Under the pieces are notes generated by a model. That model ran no database searches, was not told the origin of the DNA, and worked only from the letters and a program-made list of their open reading frames with translations. From the NCBI GenBank assembly GCA_963816685.1, contig CAWFMB010000026.1, positions 62,001-126,000 on the forward strand: 64,000 nucleotides of DNA, written 5' to 3'. Source of the stretch: CAVYUC01 sp963816685. GTDB taxonomy: Bacteria; Bacteroidota; Bacteroidia; Bacteroidales; Prolixibacteraceae. Below, piece after piece: positions 27,499-36,839 of this stretch (the stretch's first letter is position 1; each line of letters opens with the position of its first letter). The position numbers and the translations under genes are program-made.

Positions 27499-28392
27499 TT
27501 ATTCCTGAACGGGAATATTTTCCGGCCTTTTATGTTTCCACCGGCGATGCGACCAGAGGTAAAATTCAGGATTATCATGAATCACTTCTTCCATTTTGTC
27601 AATATAAATTTTCATAATTTCTGTATCACTCATTTCTGCCGGATTCTCGCTCAAAAGTTCAGTCGTTAATCTGTATTTTCCCCTGCCGGTTCTTTCTATT
27701 TTTTGAAAAAGAACCGGATAATTAAATCTTTTTGCAAGTACAGCAGGCCCTTGATAAAACATGGTTTCCTGGTTCAAAAATTTCATCCAGAACTTATGAT
27801 AGACAGGTGGGGTCTGATCGGCTATTAATCCGATAATCACAGGTTCACCGTTCTTTTGTGCATCATTAATCCTTCTCAAAATTTTCGAATTTGATATCAA
27901 TTCAGAACCTGTATTTCCACGGATTTTATTCATGTAAATGTCAAATCTTTTATTGTGTAAAGGCTTATAAACGGCCAGAATTTTATGTCTCATAAACAAC
28001 GATATGCTGCTGCCCCATTCCCAGTTGCAGTAATGCATAGTTAATAATACAACACTCTGACCACGTTCAAAAAAATGATTTAGAATTTCAGGATTACCAA
28101 ATTCCATCCTTTCCCTGAAATCTTCGCTTTTCATGTTAACCATTTTTATCACTTCCATGGTTAAATCAGCAAAGTAGCGGTAGAATTTTTTTGAAATGGT
28201 TTTTATTTCTGCTTTGTTCTTTTCGGGAAACGAATTTTGGAGGTTCTTTATTACTGTCGTTTTGCGGTAACCGATAACATAGTAAAGAATTACAAATAAA
28301 ACACCCGACAGGACATATATCAAACGAAATGGCAGGCGGGCAATTCGGGATAAAAAAAAGATGCCAATATTTGTTGAGAATGAAGAACTCAT
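27499..28392 (-). CDS. LpxL/HtrB-like lysophospholipid acyltransferase (first copy)
   Basis: First of two tandem acyltransferases. The product from ATG 28392 has 297 residues; the frame continues to 28479, but that start is 7 bp from the divergent GDPD gene and would leave no promoter, so 28392 is preferred. Seen: membrane segment near the N-terminus (RLPFRLIYVLSGVLFVILYY), the catalytic MHYCNWEWG, and FYLWSHRRWKHKRP at the C-terminus. The two copies are clearly paralogous over their full length. Confidence 0.87.
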   Translation of the reverse strand: MSSSFSTNIGIFFLSRIARLPFRLIYVLSGVLFVILYYVIGYRKTTVIKNLQNSFPEKNKAEIKTISKKFYRYFADLTMEVIKMVNMKSEDFRERMEFGNPEILNHFFERGQSVVLLTMHYCNWEWGSSISLFMRHKILAVYKPLHNKRFDIYMNKIRGNTGSELISNSKILRRINDAQKNGEPVIIGLIADQTPPVYHKFWMKFLNQETMFYQGPAVLAKRFNYPVLFQKIERTGRGKYRLTTELLSENPAEMSDTEIMKIYIDKMEEVIHDNPEFYLWSHRRWKHKRPENIPVQE

Positions 28393-28485
28393 AATTCGTA
28401 AATGAGGCAGTAAAACTACGTTTTTTAACGTAAATTTCGACAGAATTATTTTTACTTTATACTTTCGATTTTTAAACAAGAAAAC

Positions 28486-29262
28486 ATGAAACTACAAATA
28501 ACAATTTTATCCATGTTGTTTTCAATTGGTTTATTTGCACAGCAACAGTTTATTGCCCATCGAGGCGCTTCGTATCTTGCACCTGAAAATACAGTTGCTT
28601 CGGCAAAACTGGCATGGGAATTAGGAGCTGATGCTGTGGAAGTGGATGTTTACCTGACCAAAGACAACCGCGTGATGGTTATTCATGACAAAGACACTAA
28701 GCGCACCTGTACAGGTAAAAAAAATCTGACAATAGAAAGTTCACCTTCCATGCTTTTACGCGATTTGGATGCAGGTTCGTGGAAAGATGAAAAATTTGCA
28801 GGGGAAAAAATACCTTTTCTTTCAGAAATTATTGAAACAATTCCGGAAGGTAAAAAACTGGTTGTGGAGATAAAATGCGGGAGTGAGATTTTGCCTCATC
28901 TAAAAAGAAACCTTGAAAAGAGTGAAAAAGGGATGCAAATTGTTTTTATTGGTTTTGATTGGAATACGATTGTGCGTACAAAAAAAGAATTCCCCGAAAA
29001 TGAATGCTACTGGTTAAGTTCTTCAAAATCGGGCTTAAAAAAGAAAATGGAAAAGGCAGCCGAAGCAGGACTTGCCGGAGTCAACCTTCAATATAATATG
29101 ATTGATGAAGAAGTCATGAAAATGGCACAGGAAAATAATTTAAAAGTACTTGCCTGGACTGTTGATGATCCTGCGGAAGCCAAACGATTGACCCGGCTTG
29201 GAGTTGCAGGTATTACAACAAATCGCCCGGGATGGCTTAAACAACAAATCCAGGGAAGTTGA
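28486..29262 (+). CDS. Secreted glycerophosphodiester phosphodiesterase
   Basis: Hydrolyses glycerophosphodiesters (from phospholipid head-groups) to glycerol 3-phosphate and an alcohol. The 258-residue product has a short signal peptide (MKLQITILSMLFSIGLFAQQ), so a periplasmic or exported location is inferred. Seen: the GDPD motifs FIAHRGASYLAPENT (catalytic His), VEVDVYLTKD (metal-binding Glu and Asp) and MVIHD, with a TIM-barrel end NLKVLAWTVDDPAEAKRL. It is divergent from the acyltransferase pair and may recycle envelope lipid. Confidence 0.93.
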   Translation: MKLQITILSMLFSIGLFAQQQFIAHRGASYLAPENTVASAKLAWELGADAVEVDVYLTKDNRVMVIHDKDTKRTCTGKKNLTIESSPSMLLRDLDAGSWKDEKFAGEKIPFLSEIIETIPEGKKLVVEIKCGSEILPHLKRNLEKSEKGMQIVFIGFDWNTIVRTKKEFPENECYWLSSSKSGLKKKMEKAAEAGLAGVNLQYNMIDEEVMKMAQENNLKVLAWTVDDPAEAKRLTRLGVAGITTNRPGWLKQQIQGS

Positions 29263-29285
29263 TAAATTTTCCAAAACACAATGAA

Positions 29286-29306
29286 AAGCTTCCTCTCAGG
29301 AAGCTT
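29286..29306. terminator. Hairpin between GDPD and DUF1328
   Basis: AAGCTTCCT (29286-29294) and AGGAAGCTT (29298-29306) form a perfect 9-bp stem with a 3-nt loop between convergent genes. A short T stretch follows on the minus strand only, which suggests termination of the DUF1328 unit and perhaps of GDPD too. Confidence 0.55.
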
Positions 29307-29413
29307 CTCAAAGTAAATAATTGTAGAACAATGGAACCGGATAATAAAAATGAAATCATTTCTATTAAATCCAGTTATTCCATTTAGTAAAAAAAAACAG
29401 GGAACTAAGTCAT

Positions 29414-29581
29414 TTATTTAAAACCTCTGACTCCGCCGGCAATTAGCGAGATTAGAAGTAATACAATAAAAATGTAAAAAATAATTTTAGCAATCCCGGC
29501 AGCACCAGCTGCTATTCCCCCAAAGCCAAATAATGCGGCAACCAGGGCAATTACAAGAAAAATAATAATTAATCTAAGCAT
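29414..29581 (-). CDS. DUF1328 (YtjA-type) small membrane protein
   Basis: A 55-residue gene, short enough to be missed easily. The translation starts MLRLIIIFLVIALVAALFGF, continues with a GGIAAGAAGIAKI glycine/alanine stretch, has a second hydrophobic segment (FYIFIVLLLISLIAG) and ends in GVRGFK: exactly the two-helix pattern of DUF1328/YtjA proteins. It lies 17 bp after the beta-barrel gene on the same strand and is probably its operon partner. Function unknown; relatives are often associated with envelope stress. Confidence 0.85.
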   Translation of the reverse strand: MLRLIIIFLVIALVAALFGFGGIAAGAAGIAKIIFYIFIVLLLISLIAGGVRGFK

Positions 29582-29598
29582 AATATTTAATTTTAAGG

Positions 29599-30234
29599 TT
29601 AAAAAATAAATCCGGCATAAATTTGTATAACCGTATTTCTTGCATCGCCCAGCATCTCCTGAGTAGGCTCATCATCTTTGGCAACTTTTGTTAATCCAAG
29701 ATTATAGTTAAAACCTAAAACAACCGGGTCGAGTGTAAACCCAAGACCTGCAGTTAAACCAAAATCGAATGCATTAAAATAATCACGATTTATATCATCA
29801 TTTGTATCAATATTGAAAAAATTCAGTACTTCTGCATCTGTATCTACATTTGCATTCACCAGATAACTAAAGTACGGACCAAACTGAAATTCAAAATCTT
29901 CGGAAAGGTTATAAACCAGTTTTACAGGTACTTCAATATAATTAAGATTAAAATTTGCCTGCCCATCTGCTATCAGACTTTCATCAAAATTGTTTTTAAA
30001 TCCCTTTGATGTATACAAGAGTTCCGGTTGAACAGCAAATGATTCATTCACCATCATTTTATCAAAAAGTCCAATATGAAATCCGTATTTAAGGTTGCTG
30101 TCGTTGTTTCCTTCAACAGTCATGTTTGACAGGTTTAACCCTGCTCTAACACCCAGGTGCGAGTACTGGCTGTATGCAGCTGTTGAAAAAAAGAGCGCTA
30201 TTGCAATAAGTAATAATTTTTGTGTGTGTTTCAT
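29599..30234 (-). CDS. Outer-membrane beta-barrel protein (porin-like, PorT-type)
   Basis: A 211-residue predicted outer-membrane protein. Seen: signal peptide (MKHTQKLLLIAIALFFSTAA, cut near YSQ), then YSHLGVRAGLNLSNMTV, the usual opening of Bacteroidota small barrel proteins, amphipathic strands throughout (VQPELLYTSKGF, YIEVPVKLVYN), and a C-terminal strand ending in F (IQIYAGFIF). It sits between an OmpA lipoprotein and DUF1328 in one minus-strand unit. No ligand can be inferred. Confidence 0.85.
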   Translation of the reverse strand: MKHTQKLLLIAIALFFSTAAYSQYSHLGVRAGLNLSNMTVEGNNDSNLKYGFHIGLFDKMMVNESFAVQPELLYTSKGFKNNFDESLIADGQANFNLNYIEVPVKLVYNLSEDFEFQFGPYFSYLVNANVDTDAEVLNFFNIDTNDDINRDYFNAFDFGLTAGLGFTLDPVVLGFNYNLGLTKVAKDDEPTQEMLGDARNTVIQIYAGFIF

Positions 30235-30256
30235 AATTGATAATTTTAAATTGTGT

Positions 30257-30940
30257 TTAAAGATTCCCTAACTCACCTTCTTTTGCTGCTTCTTTTAGTT
30301 TTTCATTGGCGTAAATTGCCACTTCTACTCTTCGGTTAAGTCTTCTTCCTTCGTCAGTTGAATTATCTGCCACAGGTTGATTTTCTCCATAACCTACTTC
30401 TGTAATCCGTGCATTTTTCACGCCCAGTGAAACCAACTTGTCTGAAACAGCCTTAGCTCTTTCTTCTGACAATTGTTTGTTGTAGGAATCAGTTCCTTTA
30501 TTGTCAGTATGTCCTTCAATAAGAATAGCTGTGTCTTCATATTTTTTAAGTGTTTCAGCCAGTTCTGAAACGTTTTCACTTGCGGGACCAGTAAGTTTGG
30601 AAGAATCAAACCCAAACAATATCCCTGAATCGAAAGTAATTTTTATACCTTCTCCAACCCGTTCAACTTCAGCACCTTCCAAATCCTCATCAAGTTCTGC
30701 TGCTTGCTTATCCATATATTTACCTATAAGCGCTCCTGCTGTACCACCAATAACAGCTCCGAGTATTGCCCCTTTTGCTGTATTGTTTGATTTTGAACCA
30801 ATGGCTCCACCAATGGCTCCCCCGGCTCCGGCACCAACTGCTCCACCCTGAAGAGTTTTTGAGGTATTACAACTAATCGGAATAAATAAGATGAGCAGAA
30901 ATGCAACTATACTGCTCAAATTTAAATGTCTTCTTTTCAT
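30257..30940 (-). CDS. OmpA-family lipoprotein with glycine-zipper region
   Basis: A 227-residue envelope protein. Seen: lipoprotein signal with lipobox cysteine (IPISC, residue 24), a glycine-rich zipper (about 32-73; GAVGAGAGGAIGGAIGS and GAILGAVIGGTAGALIG) likely to insert into a membrane, and a C-terminal OmpA peptidoglycan-binding domain (FDSSKL, LIEGHTDNKGTDSYNKQLSE, RRVEVAI). The layout is like E. coli YiaD. First gene of the OmpA, beta-barrel, DUF1328 unit; gaps are 22 and 17 bp. Confidence 0.9.
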   Translation of the reverse strand: MKRRHLNLSSIVAFLLILFIPISCNTSKTLQGGAVGAGAGGAIGGAIGSKSNNTAKGAILGAVIGGTAGALIGKYMDKQAAELDEDLEGAEVERVGEGIKITFDSGILFGFDSSKLTGPASENVSELAETLKKYEDTAILIEGHTDNKGTDSYNKQLSEERAKAVSDKLVSLGVKNARITEVGYGENQPVADNSTDEGRRLNRRVEVAIYANEKLKEAAKEGELGNL

Positions 30941-31169
30941 AATCTGTTATTTAAAGAATTACATTTACTAGCATGGAATTTCTGTGCCATAATTTAGTTA
31001 TGTTTTACAATAAGAGATAATAGACTGATATTCATTAAATTGAATTTTATAAAAGTGATATTAAATTGGATGTAATGTGGTACTTTATCTCTACAAAGTG
31101 GGGATTAATATCTACATTTTAATTTTAGTCAAAAGCTCAAAACCGAGATATTAAGCCTCTTTTGTTCAA

Positions 31170-31862
31170 TTAATTTTGGTTAAGTGTATTGCCATTTGAA
31201 TCGTATACAGGTGAATTACTGTTCAACCAGTTGGGAAAAACCTGGCCCAATCCTTCAAGAATAAACTGAAGGGCAATTGCAGTTACTATAATTCCCAGTA
31301 ACCGCGTAATCGCAGTAAAAACAACAGTGTCGATTTTCTTTTCAATCCATGATGAGGCAACAAGAACAACCAACAAAGCAATTAAAAATACAAACAGGAT
31401 TAAAGTAAGGACTCCATAGTCGCCCCACCAGTTTAAACCTGTACCAAACAATAACATCGTGGTTATGGAGCCCGGACCAACAATTATAGGTATAGCCATT
31501 GGTACGATAATTTTGCGAAAACGCATTTTAGCCATTTGAAATGGTGTTCCCTCACCATCTTCATGATCTTTCATTTTTACATTTAATCCTTCCACCATTT
31601 TAATTCCGGTAGTCAGTAACAGAATACCTCCTGCTACTTTAAAAACCATCAAATCAATAGAGAAAAAATCCAGGATATATTTTCCGCCGGTAAGAAAGGT
31701 GGTTAAAACAATAAATGCAAAGCCAATTAATATACTTGCAGTCCGAAGTCGCACCCGGCGCGGCACATCATAAGTCAACTGCGACCATAACGAAAGAATA
31801 GTAAGCGGATTTATAATAGCGATTACGGCTACCATAAAATTTATATAAAGATTCCAGTTCAT
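31170..31862 (-). CDS. MarC-family membrane protein
   Basis: A 230-residue polytopic inner-membrane protein of the MarC (UPF0056/NAAT) family, whose role is still unclear. Seen: about six membrane segments, the opening INFMVAVIAIINPLTILSLW (the family N-P-x-x motif), VAGGILLLTTGIKMVEG, and VPMAIPIIVGPGSITTML with the second helix-breaking proline motif. It stands alone on the minus strand; neighbours are envelope genes. Confidence 0.88.
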   Translation of the reverse strand: MNWNLYINFMVAVIAIINPLTILSLWSQLTYDVPRRVRLRTASILIGFAFIVLTTFLTGGKYILDFFSIDLMVFKVAGGILLLTTGIKMVEGLNVKMKDHEDGEGTPFQMAKMRFRKIIVPMAIPIIVGPGSITTMLLFGTGLNWWGDYGVLTLILFVFLIALLVVLVASSWIEKKIDTVVFTAITRLLGIIVTAIALQFILEGLGQVFPNWLNSNSPVYDSNGNTLNQN

Positions 31863-31920
31863 ATCGGTGAAACTGTTTTATGAATATTTTTTAATAACAG
31901 GAATATCTTGCTACTGCTAT

Positions 31921-32244
31921 TTACCGGTGGCCATTTTTCTTTTTATTGCTGTTTTCCTGATGATGATCAACCAATTTTTCATCAATCACTTTTTCACCTT
32001 CATCAACCTTTCTTTCTACTTTCTCAACACGACCTTTTTTATCCTTACGTTTTATCTTGTCAATCAACTTCCTGAAAAAAGGGATTTTGTACGAAAGCAA
32101 AAATAAACCTGCAATTAAAAACAGATATCCAAGCGGAATAAAGGGAACAAGCATAAAAATTGAACCAAGCACAAGAATAAGAATACCGGCAACCAGCCGA
32201 ATATATTTTTTATGTTTTGGTTTAATTTTAAAAATTTGACTCAT
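31921..32244 (-). CDS. Small membrane protein with charged C-terminal tail
   Basis: Not assigned to a named family with confidence. The 107-residue product has two adjoining hydrophobic segments (about 14-55: LVAGILILVLGSIFMLVPFIPLG, then YLFLIAGLFLLSYKI) and a long Lys/Glu/Asp-rich tail (about 60-107) that probably lies in the cytoplasm. The GxxxxxxPxxPLG break between the helices recalls small PGPGW-type membrane proteins. It ends 58 bp before the MarC start on the same strand. Confidence 0.6.
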   Translation of the reverse strand: MSQIFKIKPKHKKYIRLVAGILILVLGSIFMLVPFIPLGYLFLIAGLFLLSYKIPFFRKLIDKIKRKDKKGRVEKVERKVDEGEKVIDEKLVDHHQENSNKKKNGHR

Positions 32245-32331
32245 TTTTATCTAAGTTTTTAACATTAATCCCTTTTTGATTTTTTTATATAAAATTTAAC
32301 CTCTTCTAAATTATTATTGTGTCAATACAGT

Positions 32332-34617
32332 TTAATGCGTTGAAAATGTATTTTCTGTAACACCACGTGCCGGTTGTTTTTGTATGACTTTTAATTCGGG
32401 CGGCTCAAGATAATCTTCGCATTGAAGCAATGATTTAACAGAATCCGGTATCGAAAACCTGCTTTTTTCAAGGGACTTAAAATGATCATCTTCGTAAAGC
32501 CGCTTAAAAAAACCTGCCCAAATTGGTAAGGCAGTATAAGCTCCCTGTCCGTATCTTCCATTCTTAAAATGAATTGCAGGATATTCTGCTCCAACCCAGC
32601 AACCGGCAACCAAATCGGGTGTAAATCCGATAAACCAGCCATCAGCATTGTTTTGTGTGGTTCCCGTTTTTCCTGCAACATCAGAATTAATGTGATACCT
32701 GTACCGCAACCTTGCTCCTGTTCCTTGATTAACTACATTTTTCATCATTTCGATGAGTGTCTCGAAATTAAACTTACTGGCCACCCTGATAAAATTTACA
32801 TTGGCTTCCTTCGACGACCTGTAAATAATTTCTCCATTTATATTTTCTATTTTTACAACAAACTTTGGTTCTACTTTAATTCCTTTATTCGCAATTGTCT
32901 GGTAAGCCTGCACAAGTTCAAACAACGAAATTTCGGCTGTACCCAACGCGAGCGACGGAACATCCGGAAGATTAGCCTGCACACCTGACCTGCTGGCTAT
33001 ATTTTTAACTCTTGATATACCAACTTCGGTAATTAATTTGGCACTTACAGTATTTATGGAATGAGCGAGTGCTCCCTTCACCGAATACATCCCTTCGTAT
33101 TCATTCGTGGAATTCCGTGGCGACCAGTTTTTAAACTGCGTAAAAATATATCGTTGGTTATTGTAAAAATCGCAGGGTTTAATTCCTTCTTCAAGCGCTG
33201 CCAGATATACAAAAGGCTTAAATACCGACCCAACCTGGCGTTGGGCTGTGACATGATCATATTCAAAAAACTCATGATTAATTCCACCAACCCACGCTTT
33301 TAGCTCACCTGTATTTACATCCATTACCAAAAATCCTGAACGAAGCAATTTCATGTTATACATGACCTTTTCAAGCGGACTCATTGTTGTATCAATTGAA
33401 CCGGCTTGCCAATCAAAAATCTTCGTATGCTTTTTAATGCTTACACTGTCATTTTTTCTATCGCCAAGTTTTATTTGTAATATTTCCGCAAGTTTCCTGT
33501 TTTTTTCCCAATCTGCATTTTCCCACTGCGTGTCGAGTTGCTTTTGAATTTCCATTAAATGCTCTTTTACAGCAGCTTCCGCATATTCCTGCATTTTTGA
33601 ATTTATGGATGTATAAATTTTTAATCCGTCTGTATACAAATCATAATCAGAACCGGTTTCCTTATTGATTTTATCAAGGATGTTATTGATGTAAAATTTC
33701 ATTTGCGACCTGAAATATGGCGCCACACCCGCATATACAGGAAACCTGTAATAATTTAAAGTAACAGGCAGGTCCGATAGAGAATCTTTTTCTGCTTTAT
33801 TTAAAATCCCGTACCTGTACATTTGAAGCAAAACAACATTTCTGCGGGTTAATGATTTGTCGTAATTCAAACGGGGATTATAAATTGAAGTTCCTTTTAA
33901 CATTCCAACAAGCATAGCAACTTCTTCTGTTTTCAACTGGTTTGGATTTTTACGAAAATACCTTAATGCACCAGCTTTTATACCATAAGTATCTTCACCA
34001 AAAGGAACTGTATTTAGATAAAGTAAAAGAATTTGCCGCTTTGTATATAGTTTTTCCAGTTTATTTGCAATTACCATTTCCCTGATTTTATTGATTACAA
34101 TTGAACCAAAACCAAAATCTTTTCGTGGATAAAGATTTTTTGCAAGTTGCTGGGTTATTGTACTTCCGCCCCCTGAATTTTCCTTTTGAAGCATTATTGT
34201 TTTAATCAATACCCTGAAAAGACTTTTTACATCGATTCCATGATGACTGTAAAAACGTTTATCTTCAGTTGCAATCAGGCTTTTTGTAATTATTGGGGTC
34301 AATTCGTTTCGTTTTAAATCCATTCTGTTTTGGAGATAATATTTTCCCATCATCACCGAATCGGCTGTATAAATCTCGGCAGCTGTTGGATTTTCGATAC
34401 TGGTAAGCTGGGCTTTATCGGGAATTGGCCCAAAAGCACCATGATTTATAGCTATAATCAGTGCAACAACCACTGCAAGATTGAAAATAATCACAGCTAA
34501 AATTCCCCAAAAGATATAGCGCCGGTTTTGCAATATCCGGTTCCATGATTTCTTCCCGAATACGCCAACTTTATTTAAATAATTAAAAAAAGAATTTCCT
34601 GAAAATTTGTTTTTCAT
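32332..34617 (-). CDS. Class A penicillin-binding protein (PBP1A-type)
   Basis: Bifunctional peptidoglycan synthase, 761 residues. Seen in order: a cytoplasmic tail and one membrane anchor (about 33-57), the GT51 glycosyltransferase domain (EDKRFYSHHGID with catalytic Glu, GGSTITQQLAKN), then the transpeptidase domain with the SxxK motif in GSVFKP, the SxN motif SIN, and KTGTT. The pattern fits PBP1A-like enzymes of Bacteroidota. It makes and cross-links the wall on the outer face of the inner membrane. Confidence 0.95.
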   Translation of the reverse strand: MKNKFSGNSFFNYLNKVGVFGKKSWNRILQNRRYIFWGILAVIIFNLAVVVALIIAINHGAFGPIPDKAQLTSIENPTAAEIYTADSVMMGKYYLQNRMDLKRNELTPIITKSLIATEDKRFYSHHGIDVKSLFRVLIKTIMLQKENSGGGSTITQQLAKNLYPRKDFGFGSIVINKIREMVIANKLEKLYTKRQILLLYLNTVPFGEDTYGIKAGALRYFRKNPNQLKTEEVAMLVGMLKGTSIYNPRLNYDKSLTRRNVVLLQMYRYGILNKAEKDSLSDLPVTLNYYRFPVYAGVAPYFRSQMKFYINNILDKINKETGSDYDLYTDGLKIYTSINSKMQEYAEAAVKEHLMEIQKQLDTQWENADWEKNRKLAEILQIKLGDRKNDSVSIKKHTKIFDWQAGSIDTTMSPLEKVMYNMKLLRSGFLVMDVNTGELKAWVGGINHEFFEYDHVTAQRQVGSVFKPFVYLAALEEGIKPCDFYNNQRYIFTQFKNWSPRNSTNEYEGMYSVKGALAHSINTVSAKLITEVGISRVKNIASRSGVQANLPDVPSLALGTAEISLFELVQAYQTIANKGIKVEPKFVVKIENINGEIIYRSSKEANVNFIRVASKFNFETLIEMMKNVVNQGTGARLRYRYHINSDVAGKTGTTQNNADGWFIGFTPDLVAGCWVGAEYPAIHFKNGRYGQGAYTALPIWAGFFKRLYEDDHFKSLEKSRFSIPDSVKSLLQCEDYLEPPELKVIQKQPARGVTENTFSTH

Positions 34618-34696
34618 CTAAATACATTACTATGTATGTGCAGTTTGCCAATGATTTATACAATAATTCACACCTGCAATACTCATTTCATTCAGT

Positions 34697-35494
34697 TTAA
34701 TTGTTCTGATTGTAAAATTCCATTGCTTTAGGCATAATTCGTTCCAAATGTTTTATTCTGTTTTGTGGATTAGGGTGAGTAGATAAAAATTCAGGGGTAC
34801 CGCTACCGGAATTGGCTTCTATCATTCGTTGCCAAAGCAGCGGCGCTTCCCGCGGATCATAACCTGCCATCGCCATAAAATACAAACCTAATTCATCGGC
34901 TTCCTTTTCATGACTTCTGCTGTATGGAAGTATAACACCCAATTGCGAACCAATTCCAAATGCAGTCATTGCCAACTGGGTGGTTGTTTCACTTTTCTCT
35001 TGTAAAGCCTGCGATAATGCCATTCCACCCAACTGCAAAGCCAGTTGCTGCGACATTCGTTCGTTTCCATGTTTTGCAATGGCATGGGCAATTTCGTGCG
35101 CCATGACAACAGCAATTCCATTTTCATTCTTACATACGGGTAAAATCCCTGTGTAAAATGCAATCTTTCCTCCCGGCATACACCAGGCATTTAAAACATC
35201 GTCCTCAATAAGATTATATTCCCATTCATAACCTGCAATTAATTCTTCCCTGTCTATCTCATCCAGATATTTTTCAACAGCATTGGTTACCCGTTGTCCC
35301 ACCTTTCTTATTTCCTGGACTTCAGAAGTGTTGCCGGATAAAGGTTCCTCCTGCAGAACCTTGTTATAACTCTGGTTGCTAAGCGCCAGCATTTCAGAAG
35401 AGGGAATAGCTGTAAATTGTTTTCTGTTGGTTAGCGGAACAGTACTACAGGATGTTACTATAAGTACAATAAACAAACTGATAAATCTTTTCAT
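34697..35494 (-). CDS. M48-family metalloprotease lipoprotein
   Basis: A zinc peptidase of the LoiP/Oma1 type, 265 residues from ATG 35494 (the frame goes on to 35536 but that would put residues before the signal). Seen: lipoprotein signal (LFIVLIVTSCS, lipobox Cys), the catalytic HEIAHAIAKHGNE (HExxH), a downstream zinc ligand region HEKEADELGLYFMAMAGYDP, and STHPNPQNRIKHLERIMP, all typical. An envelope quality-control role is inferred from E. coli LoiP/BepA. Confidence 0.92.
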   Translation of the reverse strand: MKRFISLFIVLIVTSCSTVPLTNRKQFTAIPSSEMLALSNQSYNKVLQEEPLSGNTSEVQEIRKVGQRVTNAVEKYLDEIDREELIAGYEWEYNLIEDDVLNAWCMPGGKIAFYTGILPVCKNENGIAVVMAHEIAHAIAKHGNERMSQQLALQLGGMALSQALQEKSETTTQLAMTAFGIGSQLGVILPYSRSHEKEADELGLYFMAMAGYDPREAPLLWQRMIEANSGSGTPEFLSTHPNPQNRIKHLERIMPKAMEFYNQNN

Positions 35495-35714
35495 AATTGT
35501 TATATAAACATTGCATCGTTGAGAATCCAACAACATGCCAAATTGTTGAGATAAGTCTCAAAGCCAATGTAAAGCAGTAAAAATCCTGCTTCCTGCTAAA
35601 ATCAGGTAATGAAAAAAAATACAGTTTTGTCTATTTATATCCCCAACCTGTGGAATTTTTTACCACTTTGCGTCTGACTAAACATCAGATTCAATTGGGA
35701 ATCCTGAGATATGA

Positions 35715-36662
35715 TTAGATGTTAATTTTCGCTTTATTATTTTCCAGCCATTCAGTAAAAGATTGCAGTTCAGGATTTAATTTTCGTGTCTCCTCAATAT
35801 TTCTTGCACCGCAATATTCTTTTTCAAACTCAGCTTTAAACTGAAACATGTTTCCCAAATCTTCAGCTCCGGGAAAACCCAATCCTCTGAATATTGACGG
35901 TGGAACATCATTATAATGAATTTTTGTATCCAATGCTTTCGAAAAAGCATCAGCCATTTCTTTACCTGTTAGCTTACCACCTGCAATTCCAATTGATTTT
36001 CCTGCATACTTATCGCCGGCTTTAAATATACCAAGAGCAGTTTTGCCAATATCTTCCGCAGCAATTCCAGGCAATCTTTTATCACCCATTGGAAACGAAA
36101 TTGCAAGTTCTCCATCCGGACCTTTTTGCGGTCCCATTCCAAAATAAATAAAATTATCCCAGTAAAATGAGGTATTCAGCAACGTATAAGGAATACCACT
36201 GTTTTTAAAAAAAACATTTGATTCACCTTTTGCATCGTAATGCGGTACTTTATATTTGCCCATAAGCGTTGGCATCCGGTCATCATCAACCGAAATCCAG
36301 TTTCGCGTATCTTCCAGAGTTGACCAGATAACATGTTTAACTCCTGCTTCAGCCGCCGCTTCAGCCATATTTTTAGCGTGTTCTTTTTCCTTTTCGGGAG
36401 AAAAATGTTCCCAAAAAAAAGTGACACAATACACTCCGTAAGCTCCTTTAAAAGCTTTTATCAAACTTTCCTTATCCTCTACATTTGCTTCAACTACTTC
36501 CGCGCCCAGTCTTTCAAGTTCTTTTGCTTTGTCTGAACCTGAATTTCTTGTGATTGCCCTTGCACTAAATTCATTCTCTTTATCCTTTAATATAGCTCTT
36601 ACCAAACTACCTCCCTGAGCACCGGTTGCCCCAATAACTGCAATTATTTTTTTGCTTTCCAT
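35715..36662 (-). CDS. NmrA-like NAD(P)-binding protein
   Basis: A cytoplasmic Rossmann-fold protein of the NmrA/HSCARG type (atypical short-chain dehydrogenase), 315 residues from ATG 36662. Seen: VIGATGAQGGSLVRAIL (GxxGxxG dinucleotide loop at about residues 10-16), VEANVEDKESL, VKHVIWSTLEDT and YTLLNTSFYWDNF. NmrA-like proteins often act as redox sensors without a known substrate; an enzymatic role is not excluded. It is a single-gene unit. Confidence 0.85.
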   Translation of the reverse strand: MESKKIIAVIGATGAQGGSLVRAILKDKENEFSARAITRNSGSDKAKELERLGAEVVEANVEDKESLIKAFKGAYGVYCVTFFWEHFSPEKEKEHAKNMAEAAAEAGVKHVIWSTLEDTRNWISVDDDRMPTLMGKYKVPHYDAKGESNVFFKNSGIPYTLLNTSFYWDNFIYFGMGPQKGPDGELAISFPMGDKRLPGIAAEDIGKTALGIFKAGDKYAGKSIGIAGGKLTGKEMADAFSKALDTKIHYNDVPPSIFRGLGFPGAEDLGNMFQFKAEFEKEYCGARNIEETRKLNPELQSFTEWLENNKAKINI

Positions 36663-36839
36663 TGTATAAAATTTTTTAAATGAATGACAAGTTACTGCAT
36701 TTCGACAACATTTTAACACTTTTTTATCTTTAATTACAAAAACTATTGTGCACTAAAATTCTAAATTTTAACATTTCAGCTATAGGATTAAAGACAAAAC
36801 TGTCTTAAATTGTATCACTATTTAAAATCTTATTAATTT

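Noticed and set aside
30501..30851. 116-codon + strand frame rich in Pro, Ala and Ser
   Set aside because: Antisense shadow of the OmpA glycine-zipper; the composition follows from the Gly/Ala codons of the real gene.
32569..32988. 139-codon + strand frame inside the PBP gene
   Set aside because: Antisense shadow; the minus-strand product has all PBP motifs intact.
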